Below are positions 8,157 to 15,800 of a stretch of 41,423 bases of DNA, one piece after another. Location of the stretch: positions 1-41,423 of the forward strand of contig PJMG01000004.1 in NCBI GenBank assembly GCA_003173895.1, written 5' to 3'. Within the stretch, counting starts at the first letter, position 1; every line of letters starts with the position of its first letter. The translations under genes and the position numbers were made by a program. Under the pieces are notes generated by a model. That model saw only the letters and a program-made list of their open reading frames with translations, was not told the origin of the DNA and did not search any database. Source of the stretch: Candidatus Levyibacteriota bacterium. GTDB taxonomy: Bacteria; Patescibacteriota; Microgenomatia; Levybacterales; UBA12049.

Positions 8157-8849
8157 ATGCTTTATTTCATTCTTTTTTTCATCCAAATTTTCATTCTCTT
8201 TTTTCTATCTAAACAAATTAGCTTAAAACTCTCATTTTTATTTTTTAATATTTTTAAAAGTCAAAAAATCACAATTAAATTCTTAGCTATTTTATTTTTA
8301 CCTGGAACTATTATTCATGAACTATCCCACATGTTTATGGCTAGTTTTCTTTTCGTTAGAACTGGTAAGATGGAATTCTTTCCCCAGATTTTATCAAATA
8401 ACTCTGTAAAACTTGGCAGCGTAGCTATAGCTAAATGTGACCCTGTTAGACGTTTTATGATAGGCGTAGCACCACTCTTGGGGGGCGTAGGCCTTTTAGC
8501 TTTAACTTTTTATCTTTTTAATAAAGGAATACTAGCATTAGATTTTAAAACTATAATACTTTTTTTAATCTCATTTGAAATAGGTAATACCATGTTTTCC
8601 AGCTCTAAAGATATGGAGGGAGCTATAGGACTGTTAATTTCAATAATTATAATAGGCGGAATTCTTTTTATTTTAGGCAAAAGTCTTTCCTATCAAATTT
8701 TAAATTTTTTAATTTTAATTATTAATAACCTCGGAGCATTTTTTAAAAGCATTGATATTATTTTATTATTTCCGATGATTGTGGATTTAATTTTATTTGG
8801 AGTTTTATATTTATTAAAGAGTACTAATTATATGAGAAGTTTTAGATAA
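8157..8849 (+). CDS. M50-like membrane metalloprotease
   Basis: This 230-residue polytopic protein has HELSH at 54-58 at the end of a hydrophobic segment (GTIIHELSHMFMASF), the zinc-binding arrangement of site-2-protease-like M50 peptidases and relatives. A possible third ligand or polar site lies in the SSSKDMEGA segment at about 148-156 (Asp152), within another membrane region. Five to six hydrophobic segments are visible, including one at the N terminus that could be a first membrane anchor. It is transcribed alone from its own promoter, divergent from the PrgI operon. M50 enzymes cleave membrane-embedded substrates, for instance anti-sigma factors or pilin-type precursors; a link to the neighbouring pilins is inference only. 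Confidence 0.7.
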   Translation: MLYFILFFIQIFILFFLSKQISLKLSFLFFNIFKSQKITIKFLAILFLPGTIIHELSHMFMASFLFVRTGKMEFFPQILSNNSVKLGSVAIAKCDPVRRFMIGVAPLLGGVGLLALTFYLFNKGILALDFKTIILFLISFEIGNTMFSSSKDMEGAIGLLISIIIIGGILFILGKSLSYQILNFLILIINNLGAFFKSIDIILLFPMIVDLILFGVLYLLKSTNYMRSFR

Positions 8850-8897
8850 TTAATTAATAGAAAACGAGTAAAATATATTTTAAAAACAAACGAAAGT

Positions 8898-9227
8898 TTA
8901 TTTACAAAATATTACTCCACTACCATTCACAGTAGGTACTAGACAAGTTATTCCTAAAAGTTTAAACAATACATTCATAATGAAAAAAGAGAAAACTACC
9001 ACTCCTAATCCTATAGCAGCATAAATTAGAACTTTTCTAGCTTCTTCTAGCTGTTTCTCATCTCCACCTGCTGTGATATAACGAAACGCACCGACCAGAA
9101 TCATAAACAGAGTCACCACGCCGATAAAACTAAATAAAGCACTAATAAGATTAGGTAAAAGAGAAAAAACACACCCTATACTAGCAGCTGGGAAACCAGA
9201 TGTTCCTCCTGTACAAGAATTGTTCAT
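8898..9227 (-). CDS. VirB2-like T4SS pilin paralogue 1
   Basis: This 109-residue protein has two membrane segments (about 26-48 and 66-90) around a short polar loop with the signature GAFRYITAGGDEKQLEEARK, followed by AAIGLGVVVFSF. The same loop-plus-AIGL pattern appears in the next three genes, marking a family of T4SS pilins (VirB2/TrbC-like). Cysteines near both ends (C5, C19, and two in the last 16 residues) are unusual for a pilin and could cross-link subunits outside. No signal peptide cleavage site is obvious. It has its own extended -10 promoter, so its dose can differ from its paralogues. Confidence 0.8.
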   Translation of the reverse strand: MNNSCTGGTSGFPAASIGCVFSLLPNLISALFSFIGVVTLFMILVGAFRYITAGGDEKQLEEARKVLIYAAIGLGVVVFSFFIMNVLFKLLGITCLVPTVNGSGVIFCK

Positions 9228-9234
9228 CTATTTT

Positions 9235-9243
9235 ATAATAGCA
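9235..9243 (-). promoter_or_regulatory. Extended -10 promoter of pilin paralogue 1
   Basis: On the minus strand TGCTATTAT fits TGnTAnnnT and ends seven bases before the ATG at 9227. The -35 is poor. A near-leaderless transcript is expected. Confidence 0.55.
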
Positions 9244-9295
9244 CATTTTGTTTTTTGGGGATAAATATTAAACCTATTGGGTAAAACAAAAAAAT

Positions 9296-9676
9296 TTATT
9301 GAGTTAATCCTGGAAGAGTTAGTTTTTGTATACCTGTACCTAAGAAGAAATTTAAAAGTAAATTAATTATTAGGTATGAAAGGAAAGTTACACCTAATCC
9401 TATAGCAGCCGCGATAATTTGATTTCTAGCTCCTTCTACATTTTTTTCCTCACCTGAAGAAGTTACCCATCTGATACCACCTATGATTAAGAAGAATAAT
9501 GCGATAATAGCAGCTATAAAGAAAAGTAAATTTACTACTGGACCTAAAACCGATCCTATATCACCATTATTTCCTCTTGAACATAAAGATGCAAATGCTC
9601 CACCCTTACTACAGATACTGCCTAAATTAACTTGTGCATATGCTTTAGGGACTATGGCATTTAAAATATTCTGCAT
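9296..9676 (-). CDS. VirB2-like T4SS pilin paralogue 2
   Basis: This 126-residue pilin-like protein starts with a signal-peptide-like stretch ending in AYA (MQNILNAIVPKAYAQV), compatible with signal peptidase cleavage around residue 14. The mature part has two cysteines, then two membrane segments around the loop GGIRWVTSSGEEKNVEGARN and AAAIGLGVTFL. The loop is nearly identical to that of the next paralogue. The promoter TTGACA-17-TACTCT ends six bases before the ATG. Gaps to the flanking pilins (45 and 68 bases) and separate promoters suggest independent expression, possibly because the major subunit needs more copies. Confidence 0.82.
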   Translation of the reverse strand: MQNILNAIVPKAYAQVNLGSICSKGGAFASLCSRGNNGDIGSVLGPVVNLLFFIAAIIALFFLIIGGIRWVTSSGEEKNVEGARNQIIAAAIGLGVTFLSYLIINLLLNFFLGTGIQKLTLPGLTQ

Positions 9677-9682
9677 ATAAAA

Positions 9683-9711
9683 AGAGTAGAGTGTTTTTAA
9701 TTCTTTGTCAA
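9683..9711 (-). promoter_or_regulatory. Promoter of pilin paralogue 2, TTGACA-17-TACTCT
   Basis: A perfect -35 TTGACA (minus strand, 9706-9711) and -10-like TACTCT (9683-9688) are 17 bp apart. The -10 ends six bases before the start codon, so the message should be leaderless. Confidence 0.6.
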
Positions 9712-9721
9712 TAGCCTGATA

Positions 9722-10045
9722 TTATTTTCCTAAAAGTGGAACATGTAAAAATGCTCCAGCTATGTTTACAAAAAAGTAAGCTAAGAATGCTATAGCGAGT
9801 CCTATAGCCGCATTTACTATAGTATTTCTGGCACCTTCTACATTTTTTTCCTCGCCATTAGACATAATCCATCTAATACCACCATAAATCATAAAGAAAA
9901 GACAAACTAGAATAATTACAAATAAGAAAAGCGCAGATGCCCATCCTATTATATTTCCTCCCAGAGAACCTGCTCCGCGAGCAATATTTTGTACTCCTCC
10001 TGTCCCAATTGGTACCCCACCTATAGATAATGCAATTTTATTCAT
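9722..10045 (-). CDS. VirB2-like T4SS pilin paralogue 3
   Basis: This 107-residue protein has a Gly-rich N terminus without an obvious cleavable signal, a first membrane segment (about 33-54), the loop GGIRWIMSNGEEKNVEGARN and a second segment (about 74-97, AAIGLAIAFLAYFFV). It begins three bases after the stop of the Cys-rich surface protein gene, so it is the last gene of the regulator-surface-protein-pilin operon. It lacks the cysteines of paralogues 1 and 2. Confidence 0.82.
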   Translation of the reverse strand: MNKIALSIGGVPIGTGGVQNIARGAGSLGGNIIGWASALFLFVIILVCLFFMIYGGIRWIMSNGEEKNVEGARNTIVNAAIGLAIAFLAYFFVNIAGAFLHVPLLGK

Positions 10046-10048
10046 ATC

Positions 10049-11284
10049 TTATTTTCCAAATCCTGGTAATCCTAATATATCCAATCCTATTATTTGTAAT
10101 ATAACTACAGAAAAAATTATAAACAATAGACCAATGATAGCGGAAGTTAGCATTCCTTGAGCTTCTTTTACTTTCTCAGGATTACCTTGAGAAAGAGATA
10201 ATTGAAAACCGGAAATAATAATTAAAATTACGGCTGCTATTCCTGATAGACCTAAAACAATGGAAAAAATTTCATTAATAACAGAATTCGCTGAAGGATT
10301 TATAATTCCTAGAGCTGTAGAAATAATTGTACAGTTTCCATTTTTATCTGAATTAGTACATGGTAAAGGAACTGTAGCGTTGGTATAATTACCACCTGGA
10401 ATTGAACCAGAACTATCACCGTTACCCATAGTTACAGATCCGGGTGGAATAGTTGGAAAAACAGAAACAGGAGGAGTAGGAGTAACGCCTGCTACAACAC
10501 ATGGCCATCCATCTTTATTTGCGTCACAAACTTCACCTTTAGATGTGGAGCAAGTTCTAATTTCTTTAGAAGCATTTTTATTTTTACCATGAAAATCACA
10601 TTTAAAGCGTCCACCAATTTTATTAGAAGCATCCAGACATGTACAATCACCTGCTCTGATTGGAACAAAATTTACTACTCCTGCTGGTAAAGTGCCTCCA
10701 TCTCCGAACTGACCGGCTTTTTTAGAACAAACATATTGTATTCCATTAACTGATGGAGGAGTTTTAATATTAATATCTGCCTGAGTTAAACTACTTGAAA
10801 GTCCTCCATTATTTACATTGTATTGACTAGGCTTTAAGCTACCGTTACCACAACCATATCCCCATACAGGAGGTGAACCATTACTGACATCTGGCGGATA
10901 AATATCAAAACCTTGTGTTACGTCAATAGAATCTGAATAAGATGTAGCGCATACACAATAGCTATAACATGCGGCATTTCGATCTACTACTCTACCATTT
11001 ATACCACCAGTATCAGTTTGATTAACAATACTCTGTGCAGCATTGTGCGTTACACACATTTCATTACGCGCACAGGCGGGTTGTTGAACTTTTACCGTGC
11101 TGTTTGCGCACTCAAAAATTGGTTGATTTGTACCAGTATCCGCAGTAGAGAAATCTCCTCCTTTACAAGAAGAGCTATTTGGAGGTGTACCATTTGGACA
11201 AAAATTTTCAGCATTTGCACTTTTAAAAGAAAATGCAAAAAAAATAATGATCAATAAACTTATTCTGATAAAAATTTTTCTCAT
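10049..11284 (-). CDS. Cys-rich secreted protein with C-terminal VirB2-like pilin domain
   Basis: The 411-residue product begins with a signal peptide (about 1-25, hydrophobic core then SANAEN), followed by a large ectodomain (about 26-300) rich in Cys, Gly, Ser and Asn, with roughly twenty cysteines in pairs such as CVC and CTC. It ends with two membrane segments (about 335-360 and 378-402) around SGFQLSLSQGNPEKVKEAQG and AIIGLLF, the same pattern as the three small pilins. I read it as a pilin-like base carrying a disulfide-stabilised head, perhaps a tip adhesin or minor subunit. The start overlaps the regulator gene by ATGA, and pilin paralogue 3 follows three bases after the stop. Confidence 0.75.
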   Translation of the reverse strand: MRKIFIRISLLIIIFFAFSFKSANAENFCPNGTPPNSSSCKGGDFSTADTGTNQPIFECANSTVKVQQPACARNEMCVTHNAAQSIVNQTDTGGINGRVVDRNAACYSYCVCATSYSDSIDVTQGFDIYPPDVSNGSPPVWGYGCGNGSLKPSQYNVNNGGLSSSLTQADINIKTPPSVNGIQYVCSKKAGQFGDGGTLPAGVVNFVPIRAGDCTCLDASNKIGGRFKCDFHGKNKNASKEIRTCSTSKGEVCDANKDGWPCVVAGVTPTPPVSVFPTIPPGSVTMGNGDSSGSIPGGNYTNATVPLPCTNSDKNGNCTIISTALGIINPSANSVINEIFSIVLGLSGIAAVILIIISGFQLSLSQGNPEKVKEAQGMLTSAIIGLLFIIFSVVILQIIGLDILGLPGFGK

Positions 11285-12630
11285 TTCTTAAATCTTACTC
11301 CTCTACCTTTTACTGTTTCTAAATGAACTGGTTTATTAGGATTTTCTTCTATTTTTTTCCTAAGTCTAAAGATCAATTGATCTAGAGCTTGCTCTGTAAC
11401 CCCTTCCACAGATTCATTATCTCGCCAAACTTCGTTAATGATTTGGTCTCGTTCTATTAATTTACCTTCATTTCCTATTAAGAATCGAAGTAATCTAAAT
11501 TCTAAAGCAGTTAATTTCTCTGAAATATCTTCATTACCAATAAGAATATTATTAGTATTTTCATCGTAGGAAATAACATCGTCATTTTTTACTTCCACCT
11601 TAGTCATGTTTTTCACGAAAGTTTGAAAAAGTGGAATAGTAATCTTCCCTTTTTTCACCAAATCAATTTGCTCAAGAAACATATTACTCCCTGTCATCCC
11701 GAGTAAAATCGAGGGATCTCGTCCCTTAATAACTTCTTCGATAAAATTCTGCTCTGAAGGTAGTAAAAAATCCCAAATTTCCTCTAAAGTCTTAGTTACG
11801 ATTTTTTGACTTAAAAGTAATTTTTCATCTATTTTATCTTTACCCTGTCCTAGAATAACTTCTAAACACATTTTAGTTAATTTTCCATGTCCACCAGTTA
11901 AAGCTATTAAGTCTTTGCGTAACTTTTCACTTAACTTAATACCAGCCAATTTTTCTAAATATGAAATTCTAAAATCCAAACCTGGTTTATCTAAAATAGG
12001 CAGAAAAACTGTTTTACCAGCGAAATATTCATAAAAATCAGACATAATCTGAGCCTCTACTAACTCTTCTAATGGCCTATTGATCGAAAAAACTATGCTA
12101 AATTTGTATTTTGCCCTATCTCGAAGACTAGCTAAATGTGCAAAAAAATCATCAGTAAGTTGTGGAATATAAGTTTCAAAACGTTCAAAAAGAAAAACTA
12201 CATTTAAACTTTTCTTGAAGGCTAAATAATCTATAGCTCTTTTTAAACCTTCAAAAAATACTAATTCATCCTGGTAAGAAAGCGCTTCTTTAAAAATATC
12301 GTCACAAACTTTATACTCTTCATCTAAATCTCTCTCTCTTAAAGATGAAATTATTTCTAAAAAAATAAACTTTAAAGCATCGAAAGTTCCTCTGTTTTTA
12401 ATCTCAGAAAAGTTAACTAAAACAAAATGATAACGACTAACATCTGTTTTTAAATGTAAATCTTTAATCGCGCTGTTATAACATAAGAATTTACACAGAT
12501 TTGATCTTCCCACGCCAGGTGCTGCTATTAGCTGACATGAAGAACCTTCTCTAATATATTTTAAGAGTTTCCCCAGTTCTTCAAATCTGGTTTTAGCCGG
12601 ATATAGGCTTTCTATATGTAAATCATCCAT
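11281..12630 (-). CDS. STAND/AAA-like ATPase with OmpR-type winged-helix domain, regulator 1
   Basis: Probably a one-component transcriptional regulator of the pilin operon it heads. The 449 residues contain an N-terminal P-loop-like domain, with APGVGRS at about 37-43 where the usual Lys is Arg, a Walker-B-like strand VVFLFERFE near 145-152, and a C-terminal PhoB/OmpR-type winged helix (about 354-449, ending in LETVKGRGVRF). The start at 12630 is supported by TTGATA-18-TACAAT ending six bases upstream. A longer open frame begins at a TTG at 12786 but only translates a palindromic repeat. Residues about 304-313 are encoded by a copy of repeat family A. It overlaps the surface-protein gene by ATGA. 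A paralogue lies at 34964-36262. Confidence 0.82.
   Translation of the reverse strand: MDDLHIESLYPAKTRFEELGKLLKYIREGSSCQLIAAPGVGRSNLCKFLCYNSAIKDLHLKTDVSRYHFVLVNFSEIKNRGTFDALKFIFLEIISSLRERDLDEEYKVCDDIFKEALSYQDELVFFEGLKRAIDYLAFKKSLNVVFLFERFETYIPQLTDDFFAHLASLRDRAKYKFSIVFSINRPLEELVEAQIMSDFYEYFAGKTVFLPILDKPGLDFRISYLEKLAGIKLSEKLRKDLIALTGGHGKLTKMCLEVILGQGKDKIDEKLLLSQKIVTKTLEEIWDFLLPSEQNFIEEVIKGRDPSILLGMTGSNMFLEQIDLVKKGKITIPLFQTFVKNMTKVEVKNDDVISYDENTNNILIGNEDISEKLTALEFRLLRFLIGNEGKLIERDQIINEVWRDNESVEGVTEQALDQLIFRLRKKIEENPNKPVHLETVKGRGVRFKK
11693..11719 (-). repeat. Palindromic repeat family A inside a coding region, ATCCC/GGGAT variant
   Basis: On the plus strand this reads GTCATCCCGAG, taaaat, CGAGGGATCT. 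It is translated in the regulator on the minus strand as about residues 304-313 (peptide RDPSILLGMT). The other copies here are between genes. The paralogous regulator has an unrelated linker at this place. Confidence 0.75.
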
Positions 12631-12636
12631 ACCTTC

Positions 12637-12666
12637 ATTGTAATCATCCTGTAAGCCAAATATCAA
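12637..12666 (-). promoter_or_regulatory. Promoter of regulator 1, TTGATA-18-TACAAT
   Basis: On the minus strand TTGATA (12661-12666) and TACAAT (12637-12642) are 18 bp apart, and the -10 ends six bases before the ATG at 12630. It settles the start of the regulator and implies a leaderless message. Confidence 0.6.
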
Positions 12667-12710
12667 GAAAGAAACAGCGGAGAGACTTAGAATGTGATTA
12701 TGATAATTAA

Positions 12711-12791
12711 CGTCGTTGCTAGGAACGAAGAGACAAAGCAATCTCACAAAAGAGTTTGCCACGCCCGCCTCAGATGAGACTCGCAAAGACG
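12711..12791. repeat. Palindromic repeat family B, 81 bp
   Basis: The ends CGTCGTTGCTAG and CTCGCAAAGACG are imperfect inverted copies, and GCAATCTC and GAGTTTGC pair inside. It lies upstream of the regulator, between it and the giant plus-strand gene, and shares its end sequences with 8041-8108. It produces a spurious N-terminal extension of the regulator frame. Confidence 0.7.
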
Positions 12792-12851
12792 ATTAAAAAT
12801 TAAATCTTGATTGAAAATTTAAAATTAGAAATTAAAAATTATCTATATTTA

Positions 12852-12872
12852 TGTTATTCTAAATGAAAGGAG
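12852..12872 (+). promoter_or_regulatory. Extended -10 and Shine-Dalgarno of the giant gene
   Basis: TGTTATTCT (12852-12860) fits an extended -10. A strong Shine-Dalgarno AAAGGAG (12866-12872) sits nine bases before the ATG at 12882. This gene therefore has a real ribosome-binding site, unlike the many leaderless-type starts in the window. Confidence 0.6.
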
Positions 12873-12881
12873 AAAAATAAA

Positions 12882-15800
12882 ATGAATCCAACAGCAGAAA
12901 GTACTCAAACACAAACAGAAAACAAAAACACTCAACCAGAGGTTAAAAAAGAACGTGCGCCAGAAACCCGAGAAGAAAGAAATGTACGCGAAGCACGAGA
13001 GGCATTTGCTTTTGCTACCAGACAGCGCGAAGTTTTAAGAAAATATCTTAATGAAACTAAAGCTGAAGATATTAAATTTAATCCTCAAGACTTAATTCGT
13101 CTTAAGGAAGGAATTAAAAGATTAGAAAGAGCATTAGTGTTAAATCGCGAAAGCTCTGATATTCAGGAACTTTTAACTCAAGCAAAAACCAGCTTAAACC
13201 AAATGCAATTAGAATCTATTATTAAAAATAATTTAGTTTTAAATGGTTATGGAGAAGAAGTGAATTTTATAGAAAATGCCTATGCTAATGAAGAAGTTAA
13301 AGCTATTGATACTTCAGGTGTTAATTCTTTTATCGTGGGTATGCTAGGTAAAGAAGCCGTAGGGGAAATTGGACTAAACCCTGATGATAAAAGTTTAAAT
13401 CACTATTTAGAGACTATCAATCCTGAAAAACTCATGGAATTAGGCTCTAAAATGGAAGGTCTAGCCGTTTATTTACAACAAAAAGGCGGAGTTGAAGAAA
13501 ATGATCCTACTCTTAATGAACTCTTAACCAAAGGACAGATTTTAAAACAAAAAGCTGCGCTTAAAGGAGAAACAGAAATAAGCTATACCAATTTAGAAGG
13601 AAACCCAAAACTAAAAATAGAACTTCTAGAATTTATGTTGGGAAATTCCAGACGCGCCCAAGAATATTTAACTAAAGTTAAATCTAAAGATTGGTCTAAC
13701 ATTGATCGCAGAATAGAAATTCTAGGCAAACAATTCGTAGAGAATTTAGCTGAAGAAGGCGGTTTAGCAGCTCTAGGCTTATTAACAGACCAATCAGAAA
13801 TGGTAACAGACCTTTATGGAAAAGTGGGAGAAGTGGCTCGAAATGCATTGTTTGGAAAATTTGAAGACCAATTACCAGAACATCTAAAAACTTATTTAAC
13901 AAGTGACAAAGCTAAAAAATTAAACGACCAGATTAGAACAGAAACTCAAGGCAAAAATCCACAACAGCAGCTAGAAACTATAGCACAGATTATCAGCCGA
14001 GATTTTAAACTCGGAAATAAAGATACACAAAGTGGATACAATTTCTCTGAGATTTTCGAAGGAAATGGTGATATCGCTGCTGTTTGTGCGGTGAGAACTT
14101 TACATGTTTTATCACAGATAGAAAATTTAGCGAGTACTGAGAATCTTTCTGATTTTAGATTTACTGTTGAAAATAAAATTGAACCAATTAAAAATTCTAA
14201 GGGCGAAACTGAATTAGTCGGACACACTAGAGTAATTATGAAAAATGGGGATCAATATTTTGTCATAGACACTTCTACTTCTGATATGGCTTTTAAATCT
14301 ATTGAGCCTGAAAATTTACCAGAGAATATTAAAAGAGAATTAGAAAGTGAATTTTTTGAAGATTCATTAAATAAATCTTTAGACCGAGCCAATGCAAACA
14401 TGATGGTTAACTTCGCTTATTTCGCAGATAACGATGCCGCTCGCTTCCAGCTTTTAAATGCAGCGTTAAAAACCGATCCAGATAACATTTTAGCCTTATC
14501 CGGCCTAGCAGAATATTACAGAAACTCTGAGCATACAGATATAGAAAAAGAGAATTTATTTAACGAAAAACTAGAATCATTAGCTAGTTTATATAACCTA
14601 ACGCCCGAACAAACTAAAGAATTAAAAGGAACCTACGAAGCATGGGAAATAGGAGGCACTACAGTAGAATCTCAAATTAACGGACTTGGGGTAAGTAATA
14701 CCTTAAAAAACGCATTGAAATCTATTCAACGCGAAATTGATAATAATCTCTTAGGAGCAACTAATCTCCAATCTCTTAATCCAGATAACGCTAGAGATAT
14801 ATATCAACGTTTACTTGATGTGTATGATGCCTTTAAACCTGATATCCTAGGTGATACCGATACAAACAACCTTTTCCAAAAAATGGCAGGAGAACTTCTT
14901 CCTCGAGTTAGACTGGCGCAACAACAGCAACAGGAAGGCATACCTGGCATTTTTAATTTGTCCCAAGGAGAACGCACAAATCTAGAAAAAGAGAATGATC
15001 TATGGGTGCACAGTTTTGTAGAAAGAGAAATAAGAAATGTAACTCAAGAATTAGCTCCTGGTAGAGCTTTACCAGAAGCAGAATCCTCTTTGGCACAAAG
15101 AAGATTAACAGATATTATTACAGTACTTCAGGCAAGAACTACTTCGGGCATAGGAGGCGTTGATGAGCAACTAAAAGAAGCCAAACAACTAAACACAGCT
15201 GTTCTTAAATTAGCACAAATGTCTAATCTTTTAGAAACCTTGGGGGGAAATGCAGATAAAATGAATCAAGTTAAAGATAGTTTCGCAGGCATTGATTCTA
15301 CCGAGGGAGTAACTAGTATGGAAGCTATAGCTAAGTTTAGTGAGGGTAGAGTTAATAAGATTTTACCATTAATGGAGTTTGTAATGATGGGCATTAGAGA
15401 TAGATATGAAGGTTTTATTTCAGGCGCTAATTATAATCTTCTTCTTGGTGAAACAGTAGATTTACTTTTAAATGATGCTGTTACTGGTACAGGATTATAT
15501 GGCAAGGACTATCAAAATAGATATCAAGAAAAATATCAAAATGAACATCAACAAAGATTGGATTTATTAATCCTTCAGAATTATTCACAAGCAAACCCAA
15601 ATCAAAATTTAAATACTCTTAGCCCTCAAGATATACAACAAATTATAACAAATCATAAGTCAACTCTTAACGCACAGACGCTTAAAGGAATGGAAGATAA
15701 AATTTCAAATGATGTAAAAGGAGCTGTAAGGAAAAATTTTGAAGATTTTATTCGAGGAGATGCTGCTTTGGCCCAAGTTCTTTTGATTAATGCAGGAACT

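Noticed and set aside
1378..12630. Integrated conjugative element
   Set aside because: No relaxase, coupling protein, integrase or flanking direct repeats, and composition looks like the neighbours.
12631..12786. N-terminal extension of regulator 1 from a TTG at 12786
   Set aside because: The added 52 codons translate repeat family B and the promoter TTGATA-18-TACAAT; the ATG at 12630 follows the -10 by six bases.
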